Shown here in pieces: positions 6,863 through 17,500 of a stretch of 64,000 nt of DNA. The notes beneath the pieces are model-generated. The model did not search any database. It saw only the letters and a program-made list of their open reading frames with translations, and was not told the DNA's origin. The stretch lies in contig JANJUX010000016.1 in assembly GCA_024710355.1 (NCBI GenBank), positions 186,001 to 250,000 of the forward strand, written 5' to 3'. The DNA is from Candidatus Rifleibacteriota bacterium. GTDB lineage: Bacteria; Muiribacteriota; Ozemobacteria; Ozemobacterales; Ozemobacteraceae. Position 1 is the first letter of the stretch. Every line of letters starts with the position of its first letter. The position numbers and the translations under genes are program-made.

Positions 6863-9670
6863 ATGAGCAACAAAAAGATCCTGCTCCCGGAAAGCAACAT
6901 CAAAGAAAGAAGCCGGGGCCGCAGCAAACCAGTCGCTGAAGAAACAGCCCAGGAACGACGGGCTGCCCCGCCAAGGCAACGCGCCGCCCGCGGCAACACA
7001 AGAACCATGCCGATGGTTACTGACATCCGACAGCGAAATGAAGCTGTCGGCCTCGTGCTTGTTGGCATCAGCGCCTTTTCACTGTCGCTGATTCACTACA
7101 TCAGCTCGTCGAAAATTCCCGGAATAATCAATGCAACCATGATCTATCTCGGTGTGGGGGTTTACATTCTTCCGGTTCTCGTCGGGCTGATGGGTATCCA
7201 GCGATTTCTCGAAAGACCATTTCAGAATCTTGCCTGGCGCCTGGCCGGCTGCTTCGGCGTAATGACCTTTGGACTTGGCCTGCTCGGCCTTGAAGGCGGC
7301 AAAGTCGGGGTCCACACCTTTGAACTGTTCGCCGGCGTCTTTGGCCCGGTTCCGAGCAAAATTCTCTTCGTATCACTCGTTCTTTCATCACTGATTTTTG
7401 CGCTCGACATTCTTTACAAAGACGTTCTTGCCGCGACTCTCGTCATTGCCAGTCTGCTCACCCGCCTCGCCTTCTTCACCTGGGAAGTAACGCTTTCTCT
7501 GCTTTCCATGCTCATTGGCGCTGTGAAAACCACCGGCGACCTCATTGCTGCGGTGGTCGGACGCATCAAAAAAACCTGGGAAGAACAGGAAATCGACCCG
7601 GAAGGACATCTTGGCAAACTTCTCTCTTTCAGACCCAGAGTGCCGGCCGTGGCCGACGAACTTTGCGAAGAAACTGCGTCTGCAGGCTCAACTGTAGCTT
7701 ACAGCAGAGATGAAGAAGAAGCCACGATAATTCCGGAACCCAAATGCTGGCAGGAAGAAATCAAGGGTAACGCAACCCCCTCCCCCACCCCATCGGTTGC
7801 TGAAAAGACTGTGCCGAGCGGTCTTGTCGGTGTTTCAGTACAGGTGGCCACCTTTGCCAGTGAATGCATTTACTCACCGGCACCGTCGGTCGATGCCGGC
7901 GCCGGACAGGCAAAACCGGTAAAAGAAGAAACCGGCAGCGAAGAAGAACTTCAGGTTCTGGTTCGCTTCGAAGATGAAGAATACGAAGACGATGATGATG
8001 ATGAAGATGATGAAGACGATGTAGACTCTGAAGACCGTGAAGAGCTCGAAACCATTAACGTCAATGGGGCACCCGGCGCGGTAAACCCTAAGAGTGGCGT
8101 ACAAACGGTTTCTCGTGAAACAAATCTTAAAGAAGAACCTGTTTATCTCGATGATAACCCGATTGACCACGAACTAAAAAAAGATGTGCACGAAAAGCGA
8201 CTCGAAAAAGTCAACCGGCATGCTGATGCACAACTCCCACCACTCGAAATCCTCAAAGTACCGCCGGTCCGTGACACTTCAGAAACAAAATCGAGTCTGC
8301 AGGAACGTTCGGCATTTCTGCTGAAAACCCTTGAAGAATTTGGCATAAAAGCGAATGTCACAGAAATCGTTGAAGGGCCTGCTATTTCAAGGTTTGAACT
8401 GAAGCCGGCCCCCGGCGTGAAAGTTTCGAAAATCACGACTCTCACCGAAGATATCGCCCTGGCAATGGGTGGTCTGCAGCTGAGAATCGAGGCGCCCATT
8501 CCGGGCAAGCCCGCGCTTGGCATCGAAATCCCGAACCCCAAGCCTACCCCTGTCTATTTTTACGATCTGGTCAAGAACGAAAAATTCAAAACCAATCCGA
8601 TTCCGCTGAATCTGGCGCTTGGCGTGACCATAAGCGGGCAACCGGTTTTTGCAGATCTCGCCGACATGCCGCATCTGCTCATCGCCGGCTCGACCGGTTC
8701 GGGCAAGTCGGTATGCGTCAACACCATCATCGCCAGTATCCTGTTTCAGGCCCGTGCCGACCAGGTTAAATTCGTGATGATCGACCCGAAGATGGTTGAA
8801 CTCTCGAGCTACAACGGCATACCCCACCTCATCGCCCCCGTTGTGACCGAACCCGAAAGGGCATCTGCCGCCCTTGCCTGGGCCGTCGAAGAAATGGGCC
8901 GCCGCTACGAAATTCTTGCCAGATGCGGCTGCAAAAAAATCACCACTTACAACGAAGAACTCGAAAGACTGAAAAACGATGTCGACGCAGACCTTGAATC
9001 GATGCCGTTCATCGTCATCATCATCGACGAACTTGCCGACCTGATGATGACCGCATCGGCCGAAGTCGAAGGTTCGATCTGCCGCCTCGCCCAGATGGCC
9101 CGCGCCGTCGGCATGCACCTGATCATCGCCACCCAGCGCCCGTCGGTCAATGTTCTTACCGGTCTGATCAAAGCAAATCTTCCGACAAGAATTGCTTTTT
9201 CGGTGGCATCTGCAGTAGACTCCAGAACAATTCTCGACGCCAAGGGTGCCGAAAGTCTTCTCGGAAAGGGCGACATGCTGTTCATTCCGAAAGGGCGCAA
9301 CAAGCCCCTCAGGCTGCAGGGAGCCTTCGTGTCAGATCGTGAACTGATGGATCTTGTCGAATTTGTCAAGACACAGGGCCAGCCCGAGTATATGGATATC
9401 GCGCCGATACGTTCAGAAAGCGACGATGACGATGACGACGATGATGAAGCAGAAAGCGGCGACTCTGATTCCTCTCTGATAGAACAGATTTACCGGTATC
9501 TTGAGACTCAGGAAAAAACTTCGACAAGTATGCTGCAAAGAAAGTTCAGAATCGGTTATAATAGGGCGGCCAGAATTATGGATCAACTGGAAGAAAAAGG
9601 GCTGGTCAGCCCAATGGATGGATCAAATAAACGTAGAGTTCTCATCGGAAGGAGTAGCACTCAGGTATGA
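6863..9670 (+). CDS. ftsK: DNA translocase FtsK/SpoIIIE family
   Basis: A septum-anchored hexameric motor that pumps chromosome termini through the closing division site. It is 935 residues. A basic N-terminus is followed by about four membrane segments (residues about 55-200), then a long Pro/Glu/Asp-rich linker with a run of Asp/Glu (about 371-400). The alpha/beta motor has Walker A GSTGSGKS (609-616) and Walker B VIIIDE (Asp722). A second acidic run (SDDDDDDDDEAE) precedes the C-terminal winged-helix gamma domain (LQRKFRIGYNRAARIMDQLEEKG), which normally reads KOPS-type sequences. The stop overlaps the ATG of the downstream giant TPR gene (ATGA), indicating translational coupling. Confidence 0.95.
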   Translation: MSNKKILLPESNIKERSRGRSKPVAEETAQERRAAPPRQRAARGNTRTMPMVTDIRQRNEAVGLVLVGISAFSLSLIHYISSSKIPGIINATMIYLGVGVYILPVLVGLMGIQRFLERPFQNLAWRLAGCFGVMTFGLGLLGLEGGKVGVHTFELFAGVFGPVPSKILFVSLVLSSLIFALDILYKDVLAATLVIASLLTRLAFFTWEVTLSLLSMLIGAVKTTGDLIAAVVGRIKKTWEEQEIDPEGHLGKLLSFRPRVPAVADELCEETASAGSTVAYSRDEEEATIIPEPKCWQEEIKGNATPSPTPSVAEKTVPSGLVGVSVQVATFASECIYSPAPSVDAGAGQAKPVKEETGSEEELQVLVRFEDEEYEDDDDDEDDEDDVDSEDREELETINVNGAPGAVNPKSGVQTVSRETNLKEEPVYLDDNPIDHELKKDVHEKRLEKVNRHADAQLPPLEILKVPPVRDTSETKSSLQERSAFLLKTLEEFGIKANVTEIVEGPAISRFELKPAPGVKVSKITTLTEDIALAMGGLQLRIEAPIPGKPALGIEIPNPKPTPVYFYDLVKNEKFKTNPIPLNLALGVTISGQPVFADLADMPHLLIAGSTGSGKSVCVNTIIASILFQARADQVKFVMIDPKMVELSSYNGIPHLIAPVVTEPERASAALAWAVEEMGRRYEILARCGCKKITTYNEELERLKNDVDADLESMPFIVIIIDELADLMMTASAEVEGSICRLAQMARAVGMHLIIATQRPSVNVLTGLIKANLPTRIAFSVASAVDSRTILDAKGAESLLGKGDMLFIPKGRNKPLRLQGAFVSDRELMDLVEFVKTQGQPEYMDIAPIRSESDDDDDDDDEAESGDSDSSLIEQIYRYLETQEKTSTSMLQRKFRIGYNRAARIMDQLEEKGLVSPMDGSNKRRVLIGRSSTQV

Positions 9671-12600
9671 CCAAGGAAATATGCCCTTTTCTGGGTAAAC
9701 TGAGAGAAGACAGCCGGGCGGGAGGCACCTGCATCCAGGAACAGTGCATGTTCTGGCATGCCCAGGATTCAAGATGCATTTTTCTTGAAATCGGCACCGC
9801 CTCACGCGAATACCTCGAGTCGCTGAAAAAACTCGCCGAGCAGAACGAGCTGCTCGCTCTGCGCGACCGCGCCAGCCTTTTCACCAACGATGAAAAAACC
9901 GAGCGGGTCAACCTTTACATTGGCCAGGCCGGCATTCTCAAGAACAAGGGCAATTTCACCAAAGCCCTGCTCGATTACAAAAAGGCCCTGATTCTTGCCC
10001 CCGAGAATCCGGCCATCCATAAGGCTCTTGGCGACATCTATTCGGTTCAGGGCATTCTCGATGAATCGATTTCATCTTACCGCCAGGCGCTCAAAAAGCT
10101 GCCGGAAGACGGCGAAACCTGGATCAGACTGATTCTGCAGTATCGCGCTCTGTGCGCCAATCTGCCCGACCGCGAAATGCGCCACAGCGAGATCATCGAA
10201 AAGATTCGTGAAGAGTTGCGCAGCATCGAAAGCGAATCGATGGCCAACTGCATCATGGGCAATGCCTATCTGATTCTGCACGCCCAGGATGCCGAAAAAT
10301 TCAAGACCCAGCGCGCCGAAGCCCGCCTGATGATGGAAAGGGCCATCGAGATCAACCCGGCCAATCTCTGGGCCAATCTGGGCCTCAAAGATCTCTGCAT
10401 TTATGACGCCAACTATGAGGGCGCCGTGGAAGTTCTCATCAAGGCCATGAAGCATGTCAAGGCCGACCCGCGCCTGACTTTCGAACTTGGCGAATGTTAC
10501 CTGATTTCACAGGCTGAACATGCCATGCCGCCTGAAGATGCCCTGACACAGGCCCAGGAAAACTACCGCAAGGTTCTCGAAATGAACCCGGGCTATGCTC
10601 CTGCCTACTTCAGACTTGGCTATATCTATGAACAGAAAGCCAGTTACGATCAGGCCATCGACTTTTATCAGCAGGGTCTGAACATCAACCCGACCAATAT
10701 TTTTGCGCATTTCCGCCTGGGCAAGATTCATCTGCTCATGGGCATGCTCGAGCTTGCCGTCACCAGGTTCAAAGAAATCGTCGATCTGTCGCGCAACCGC
10801 ACCCACGATATCTACCAGGAAGGCTACCTGTTCAACAAGCTGCGCTTTTTCAAAGAAGCGAACGCTCTCGGCGCCTGGATCGAACTTGGCAAAATCTATG
10901 TCAAGCGGCGCCAGTATGACGAAGCCTTCGAAGCTTTCCAGAAAGCCCTCGAAATCGACCGTTCGAGCCCGCTGGCAATCATGAACCAGATCGATCTCTA
11001 CAAGATCCGCAGTGCCGACAGCAAAGATACCGATACGCTTTACAGCAGATATATCGAGCAGTATAAAAATGCTGCCATGGTCGACTTCCAGAATCCGGTC
11101 GCCCACTTTGCTCTCGCCTACGCCTGTCAGATTCTGCCGTCGATTCTGCCCGAAAAGCAGGAAGAACGCCTCGAAGAAGCCCTCAACAGCTACCAGATGG
11201 CAATCAACCTCACACCCGACTTCAAATGGGCATACTGGGGCCTCAAAGATTCTTATCTCACCGTGGTCGAAGGTGCAACGCCGCTTTTCGAACAGGCTCT
11301 CGACGCCTGTAAGCTGGTTACCGAACTCGACCCGGAAGACCCGCGCGCTTACTACGAAACCGGTGACGTTTACCGCCGCATGGGCCAGCTGCAGCAGGCT
11401 TTCGAATATTTCGAAAAGGCTGTCGAAAAGGACAAAACCTACATTCCTGCCTACCTCAACATGGCAGAGATCCGCAGCGAAGAAAAGCGCCCCGAAGAAG
11501 CAGTCAGACTTTACCAGAAAGTTATCCGCATCAACCCGAACTTTGCTCAGGGTTATTATGAACTCGGGCGCGTCTACAAAGATATCAACGAGAATGAAAA
11601 GGCACTTGCCAATCTGCGCAAGGCAATCGAACTCGATATCGACTATACCGAAGCTCACTTCGCCATTGGCCAGATCTGCTTCGCCGACCGCCAGGACGAA
11701 ATTGCACGCATCCGCTTCAGCAGAGTGGTTGAACTGGCACCGGCGCACGATCAGGCCCACTACTATCTCGGCCTGATCCACCACCGCAATGGCCGTTTCC
11801 AGCAGGCGATCGACGAATTCAACACTGCGATCAACCTGTCTGCCAACCCGACCCGAATCAGATTCGACCTTGCCTGCCTGTATTTCGACGCCGGCAACTG
11901 GCTCGAAGCCAAAGGCATTCTCGAAACGGTTCTGGTTGCTTCGCCGACCTACGTCGAAGCGATCATTCAGTATGCCCAGACGCTCGAACGCCTCGAAAAG
12001 CTCAAAGACGCCGAAGACGAATATCTGCGCGCCATCGAAATATCGCCTGATTCACTGCCCGCTCACGAACTTCTCGCCAGGCTCTACGAAACCACCAATC
12101 AGATTTACAAGGCCGAGGATGAATTCCGCAAGGTCGTCGAACTCAAACACGACCATGTTGCCGCCCAGATGTCTCTCGCCAAGATCTATATCGTCAGAGA
12201 CCTGCATGATAAGGCCCTCGATGCTCTGCACGCCGTGGTCGACATCAAACCGGATATTTTCGAAGCGCACCTCGAACTGGGGCGCCTGTATCATCATCGC
12301 CATGCCCTCGAAAAATCGGTCGAATCTTATCTGCAGGCGATCCGCATCAGACCGGATGCACCGCAGGCGCACGTCGAACTTGCCGAGGTCTACCTCGATC
12401 TCGACAAACAGAGCAAAGCGATCGAAGAATTCAACCGTGCCCTCGAGATCGACCCGTCGCTCAGCGAAGCCCTTACCAGTCTTGGCGATATTTACTACAT
12501 CAGCGAAAGCTACGAACTGGCCGGCAACTGCTATCGCCGCCTCGTCGAACTCGACCCGCAGAACCATGCCGCCAGATTCAGACTGGCCGAAACCTATTAC

Positions 12601-14508
12601 CATTGCGGTCAGCTTGAAAAAGCTCTCGATGAGTATCTGAAGGTTGCCGAAATCAACGAAGAGCGCACTGATGCCCTCGTTAGACTCGGCAAAATCTATG
12701 CGTCACTTGAAAAATGGGAAGACGCAGCACGGTTCTACAGCCGCGTCTTCGAAACCGACCCGCAGAATTCGATCATTCACCTCGAACTCGGCAAGGTCTA
12801 CGATCACCTCAATCGCCTCACCGACGCTCTGCGCGAATTCGAAGCCGCCCTCGAACGCGAACCCAACAACGCCGAGATTCTCACCCATATCGGCCTCATT
12901 CACCGCAAACAGGGCAATCTCGACATGGCCATCGAACGCTTCTCGCGTGCGATTCAGCTCGACAACACCAACCCGGTTCCGCACCGCGAACTGGCAATGG
13001 CCTATATCAACAAGGGCCGCGTCGACAAGGCCATCGGCGAATTCAAGGAAGCTCTCGTCTGGGAACCTTCCAACATCGCGGTCAATGTCGAACTGGCCAA
13101 GGCCTACGCCAGCCAGGGCATCATCGATGAAGCTGTCGATGCCTACCGCAAGGTCATTACCCTTGACCCGCGCAACTCTTCGGCCCACTTCGAACTCGGC
13201 GTCATCTATTCGACTCAGGGTCAGAACGAGCAGGCGATCAGCGAATTCAGAACCGTCATCGGTCTGGCGCCAGAACACCGCCGGGCACACCTTGAACTGG
13301 CCAGACATCTGCGTGATACCGGCCGCAATGAAGAAGCGGTCGAGGAATTCAATAAATCAATCAGGCTCGACCCCGAGAACGCGGTTGTTTATTACGAACT
13401 CGGCGACATTTATTATCAGCGCGGTCAGAACAGTGACGCGATGCTGATGTTCGAAAAAGCTCTCGAACTCCAGGAAGACTACGTCGACGTCTACCAGAAG
13501 CTCGGCATGATCCATGCTTCGAACGAAGAATGGAAAGAAGCGAAAGAGCTGCTTGAAAAAGCCATTTCGCTCGAGGCCGAAAACTACTCGCTCTATAAAG
13601 AACTCGGCGAAGTCTGTGAAAAACTCGATGACGTTGCCGGCGCCATTGCCGCCTTCGAAAAAGCGCTTGAATTCAGACCTGGCGACCTCAACATCGTTTA
13701 TCGCCTTGGGGCTCAGTATAAGCAGAAAGCCAACTTCGACGGCATGATCGCTCTCTACTCGAAAGCGGTTGAAGCAGCGCCGAAAAACGCTCTGTTCTTC
13801 TTCGAACTTGGCGAAGCCTATCTGGGCAAAGGTGATCAGGGTGAAGCCGCCGCGAATTTCGAACAGGCTCTCAGCCTGAACGAAAACCTCATTGAATGCA
13901 TTTATGCTCTGGGCGGTATCTTCTGGGCCAACCAGAACTACGAAAAGATGGTGCGCCTCTACAAGAAGGCCATCAACCGCTATCCAACCAACAGCCGGGC
14001 GCATTTCGAACTGGGCAAGGCTTATTACAAACTGCTCAAGGTCGGTGATGCGATCGATGAATTCAAAAAAGTCATCAATCTCGACTCGAACCATCAGGAA
14101 GTCTACCACGAGCTTGGCCGCCTGTATCTCGATAACGGCATGCTTAGTGATGCTGCGACAACTCTTGAGAAGGCCGTTGCCATAACTCCGGAAAACGGCG
14201 AAGCCTTTTTCCTGCTGGGCAAGGCTTACGAAGGCATCAACGAAAAGGGCAAGGCCACCGAAGCTTTCAAAAAAGCTCAGGGGCAGATGGAAGAAAACTA
14301 CGAAGTTCTTCTAAAGGTCGGTGCAGACAATCTCGAAAAGGGCATGTTCGAACAGGCCCTCAAAGAACTGAAAAAGGCCTCAGAATTTGCCGAAGCCGGC
14401 TCTATGGTTTACTTCCTGCTCGGCAAGGCATACAATGGCCTCGGTAAAGGCGAAGAAGCAGCAAAAGCCTTTGAAAAGGCTGATGAACTCATGGAAAAAG
14501 AAGACTGA
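9667..14508 (+). CDS. Giant TPR-repeat protein coupled to ftsK
   Basis: A 1,613-residue protein that is almost entirely tetratricopeptide repeats. About 34-residue units repeat from about residue 80 to the end (for example 'ALDYLK-ELDPENPEAHFELG'-like blocks), which I estimate at around forty. Such arrays form superhelical scaffolds for protein binding. The N-terminus is different: Cys6, Cys22, Cys27 and Cys37 with 'CMFWHAQ' look like a small metal-binding module. No signal peptide is seen, so it is probably cytoplasmic. It overlaps ftsK by four bases (ATGA) and is followed after 50 bases by a second giant TPR gene. No catalytic domain was found. An assembly or scaffold role at the division site is only inferred from context. 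Confidence 0.9.
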   Translation: MTKEICPFLGKLREDSRAGGTCIQEQCMFWHAQDSRCIFLEIGTASREYLESLKKLAEQNELLALRDRASLFTNDEKTERVNLYIGQAGILKNKGNFTKALLDYKKALILAPENPAIHKALGDIYSVQGILDESISSYRQALKKLPEDGETWIRLILQYRALCANLPDREMRHSEIIEKIREELRSIESESMANCIMGNAYLILHAQDAEKFKTQRAEARLMMERAIEINPANLWANLGLKDLCIYDANYEGAVEVLIKAMKHVKADPRLTFELGECYLISQAEHAMPPEDALTQAQENYRKVLEMNPGYAPAYFRLGYIYEQKASYDQAIDFYQQGLNINPTNIFAHFRLGKIHLLMGMLELAVTRFKEIVDLSRNRTHDIYQEGYLFNKLRFFKEANALGAWIELGKIYVKRRQYDEAFEAFQKALEIDRSSPLAIMNQIDLYKIRSADSKDTDTLYSRYIEQYKNAAMVDFQNPVAHFALAYACQILPSILPEKQEERLEEALNSYQMAINLTPDFKWAYWGLKDSYLTVVEGATPLFEQALDACKLVTELDPEDPRAYYETGDVYRRMGQLQQAFEYFEKAVEKDKTYIPAYLNMAEIRSEEKRPEEAVRLYQKVIRINPNFAQGYYELGRVYKDINENEKALANLRKAIELDIDYTEAHFAIGQICFADRQDEIARIRFSRVVELAPAHDQAHYYLGLIHHRNGRFQQAIDEFNTAINLSANPTRIRFDLACLYFDAGNWLEAKGILETVLVASPTYVEAIIQYAQTLERLEKLKDAEDEYLRAIEISPDSLPAHELLARLYETTNQIYKAEDEFRKVVELKHDHVAAQMSLAKIYIVRDLHDKALDALHAVVDIKPDIFEAHLELGRLYHHRHALEKSVESYLQAIRIRPDAPQAHVELAEVYLDLDKQSKAIEEFNRALEIDPSLSEALTSLGDIYYISESYELAGNCYRRLVELDPQNHAARFRLAETYYHCGQLEKALDEYLKVAEINEERTDALVRLGKIYASLEKWEDAARFYSRVFETDPQNSIIHLELGKVYDHLNRLTDALREFEAALEREPNNAEILTHIGLIHRKQGNLDMAIERFSRAIQLDNTNPVPHRELAMAYINKGRVDKAIGEFKEALVWEPSNIAVNVELAKAYASQGIIDEAVDAYRKVITLDPRNSSAHFELGVIYSTQGQNEQAISEFRTVIGLAPEHRRAHLELARHLRDTGRNEEAVEEFNKSIRLDPENAVVYYELGDIYYQRGQNSDAMLMFEKALELQEDYVDVYQKLGMIHASNEEWKEAKELLEKAISLEAENYSLYKELGEVCEKLDDVAGAIAAFEKALEFRPGDLNIVYRLGAQYKQKANFDGMIALYSKAVEAAPKNALFFFELGEAYLGKGDQGEAAANFEQALSLNENLIECIYALGGIFWANQNYEKMVRLYKKAINRYPTNSRAHFELGKAYYKLLKVGDAIDEFKKVINLDSNHQEVYHELGRLYLDNGMLSDAATTLEKAVAITPENGEAFFLLGKAYEGINEKGKATEAFKKAQGQMEENYEVLLKVGADNLEKGMFEQALKELKKASEFAEAGSMVYFLLGKAYNGLGKGEEAAKAFEKADELMEKED

Positions 14509-14558
14509 ATGACAGAAAGTTATATAGAATATGATACAGCAGGTAAGGAGACAGGCGA

Positions 14559-17500
14559 ATGATTAACCGCTGGGAAATCCTTCTGGAGAAGGGCCAGACA
14601 TATTACGGGCTGCAGAATTATGCCAAGGCCAGCGAAGCACTTGAAAAGGTACTGGTTGAAAAGCCCGACCTGGTACCGGCCATGAAACTTCTGGCAGATT
14701 GCCATCAGAAGGCCGGGCGCAAGCCTGAAGCAATTGGCATGCTCGAAAAAATAATCAGACTGTCTCCGTCTGATGCCCCGGCACTCAGCGCCCTGGGCAC
14801 TCTTCTCATCGAAACCGGTCAGACAGACAAGGCCATCGAGATATACGACCAGGCAACGCGGCTCGCCCCAGACGACAAGCAGCTGCAGTTTGACCTCGGC
14901 ATGCTTAATCTGCAGAGAAACGCGATTGAAAAGGCCGAGAAGCATTTTTCCCGGGCCATTGAAATCGACAACCACTTTGCCAAAGCCATCATCGAGCTGG
15001 CCCGCCTGAAAATAACCGCCAACGACATCGAAGGGGCAATCGCCCTTTATCAGCGCGCCATCGAAAGCGACTCAGAAAATGCAAGACTGCATTCTGAGCT
15101 CGGCGAAGCTTACGAACTCAACGGCCAGTATAACGACGCGGTCATGGAATACAAAAAGGCCGAATATCTCAACCCCAATGATCCGGCTATTCATTTTAAA
15201 ATCGGCAAAGATCTCGAATCACGCGGCCGCTTCGAGGAAGCCCTTGAAAAGTATCAGGCAGTCAAAGAACTCGACAGTTCGAATGTCGAACTCTACTATC
15301 GCTGCGGCAAGCTCTATCAGCGCCTTGAAATGAGCGATGACGCCCTGCGCGAATTCGAAACCATTGCCCGCCTCAAGCCTGACTGGCTCGAAATCAGATA
15401 TGAACTTGCCAATCTCTATGGTGAGCGCGGCCAGTTCGATCTTCAGATCAAAGAATATGAAGCGATTGCCGCACACGACACTTCATCCCCGGAAGTGATG
15501 AAGAATCTCGCCGCTTCTTACGCTGCGAACGGTGATCTGAACCGCGCCATCGAATGCTACAACCAGGCTCTGGCATCGACACCCGAAGACTTTGAAATTC
15601 TTGAACGCCTTTATGAGGTGGTTCAGGCTGGTGGTGACGCCGGCATGTGTCTCGAAGCAATTGAAGCTTTAAGCGTCGCCCACCCCGATGATCCCGATCT
15701 GGCACTGACTCTCGCCCGTGCCTACGGTGAAAAGGGCATGATTGAAGAAGCCAATGCGTATTACGTAAGAGTTCTTGAACTCGACCCGGAACGCACCGAC
15801 ATCAAGGGTGAGCTGCGGATGATCTACCGCAGCAAAGGTATGGTTGCCGAAGAAATGGACGCCATCACCGCTCTGCTCGAGGTTGAGCCGAACAATATCG
15901 AACTGCTTTCAGACCTTCAGGCACTGCAACTTCAGGTTGGCCGTGAAAGAGACGCGGTAACGACTCTGCTGCGACTGCACCAGCTCTCGCCATCTTCAAC
16001 GTGGCTGTCGATGCTCGGGCATATCTACCTGCGGCTTGGCTTCGTTACCGAAGCGATCACATCGCTGCAACAGGCCCTGCAGCTAAACCCGGAAGATACC
16101 TCACCGCACGAATCTCTGGCCGAAATTTACAAGCAGCGCGGCATGCACGAAGACGCCATCAGATCATACAATGTCATCATTCAGCGCAACCCCGACGACA
16201 TAAAGGCACACCTCGCGCTTGGCGAACTCTACCATGAACTTGGCAGGGTCAATGACCAGATTGCCTCGCTGAAGCAGGCGATTTCTCTCGGCGCCAGCGA
16301 CCCGAGACTGTTTCTCGAACTTGGCAGCCTCCTGCTCCAGGATGGCGACAGCGACAATGGTCTGGCTTACCTGCAGCAGGCAAAAGAACAGAGCGGCGGA
16401 TCAGAAGAATTTCTTACCGGTCTGGTCGATATTTACCTGATGCATAATTTTCACCAGGAAGCTCTCAACGAGCTTGAAAGCCTCAGACAGCGCACGCCCG
16501 AAAACATTGAACTTTACCTGAAAATGTCGCGCATTTATCGCAGCCGGCAGATGTATGAAGAGGCCCTCGAAATACTTAATCAGGCGCGTATGGTCGCTCC
16601 CCAGGAAGTCGCGATCACGATTGAAATCGCCAGGCTTTATCTCGCTGCCGAAGATTATGCGAGAGTTATCGAGCTCCTTCAGGAAGCCAGACAGACCCAG
16701 CCAGGCAACGGTGAAATCAGTTCGATCATATCTGAAGCCTATGCCCGTTCCGGCGACCACGAAATGGCGATCATGGAACTCAAGAGTCTCATCAACAAAG
16801 ATCGCGGTAATTATGACGCAAGAGTCCAGCTGGGTCGCGTTTATTCTATCAGCAATATGATAGACCAGGCGACCATGACCTTCAAAGACATCATTGCCGA
16901 GAGAAACGACCATGCTGTCGCACATGTTGAACTCGGGCGCATCTATATCAATATGGGCAAGGCCTATAATGATAACGGCATGATTGAAGCTGGTGTCAAC
17001 GAAATCAGAACCGCCGTGACTCTCGACGATAAGTGTATTTCTGGCCACTTTGAGCTGGGTCTTGCCTACAATGATGCAGGCAGGCTCAACGAAGCTCTGG
17101 CGCAGTTCACGAGGGTTCTTGAGCTTGATCCACTGCACCAGCAGGGTAAGGAACATTATCAGGCTCTCATCGACGTTAAAGTCAACAGCCAGGCCAACGA
17201 AGGCATCAAACAGGCCCGCATCTTTTCAGAACGCGGCATGTTCAAGAACGCCGTCATGGAATACGAAAAAGTTATCGAACTGCAAAGCCGCAACCAGACT
17301 GCCTGGTATGAACTCGGCAACCTTCACCTCAGTCTTGAAGCCTATGATCAGGCAATTGAGGCGCTGCAGAAGGCCAAAGAAATTGACCCGGAACAACCCG
17401 AAGTTTATGTTTCGCTGGCCACAACCTTTATCAGAACCGGTCAGCCCGACGAAGCTTCGATCGAGCTCCAGGAACTTCTGGGCATGTTCCCGACTCATTA

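Noticed and set aside
10507..11784. Long antisense open frame of 425 codons within the first TPR gene, and similar antisense frames in both giants
   Set aside because: Repetitive codon use in the TPR genes keeps the opposite frames open; the antisense products are repetitive and unlike real proteins.
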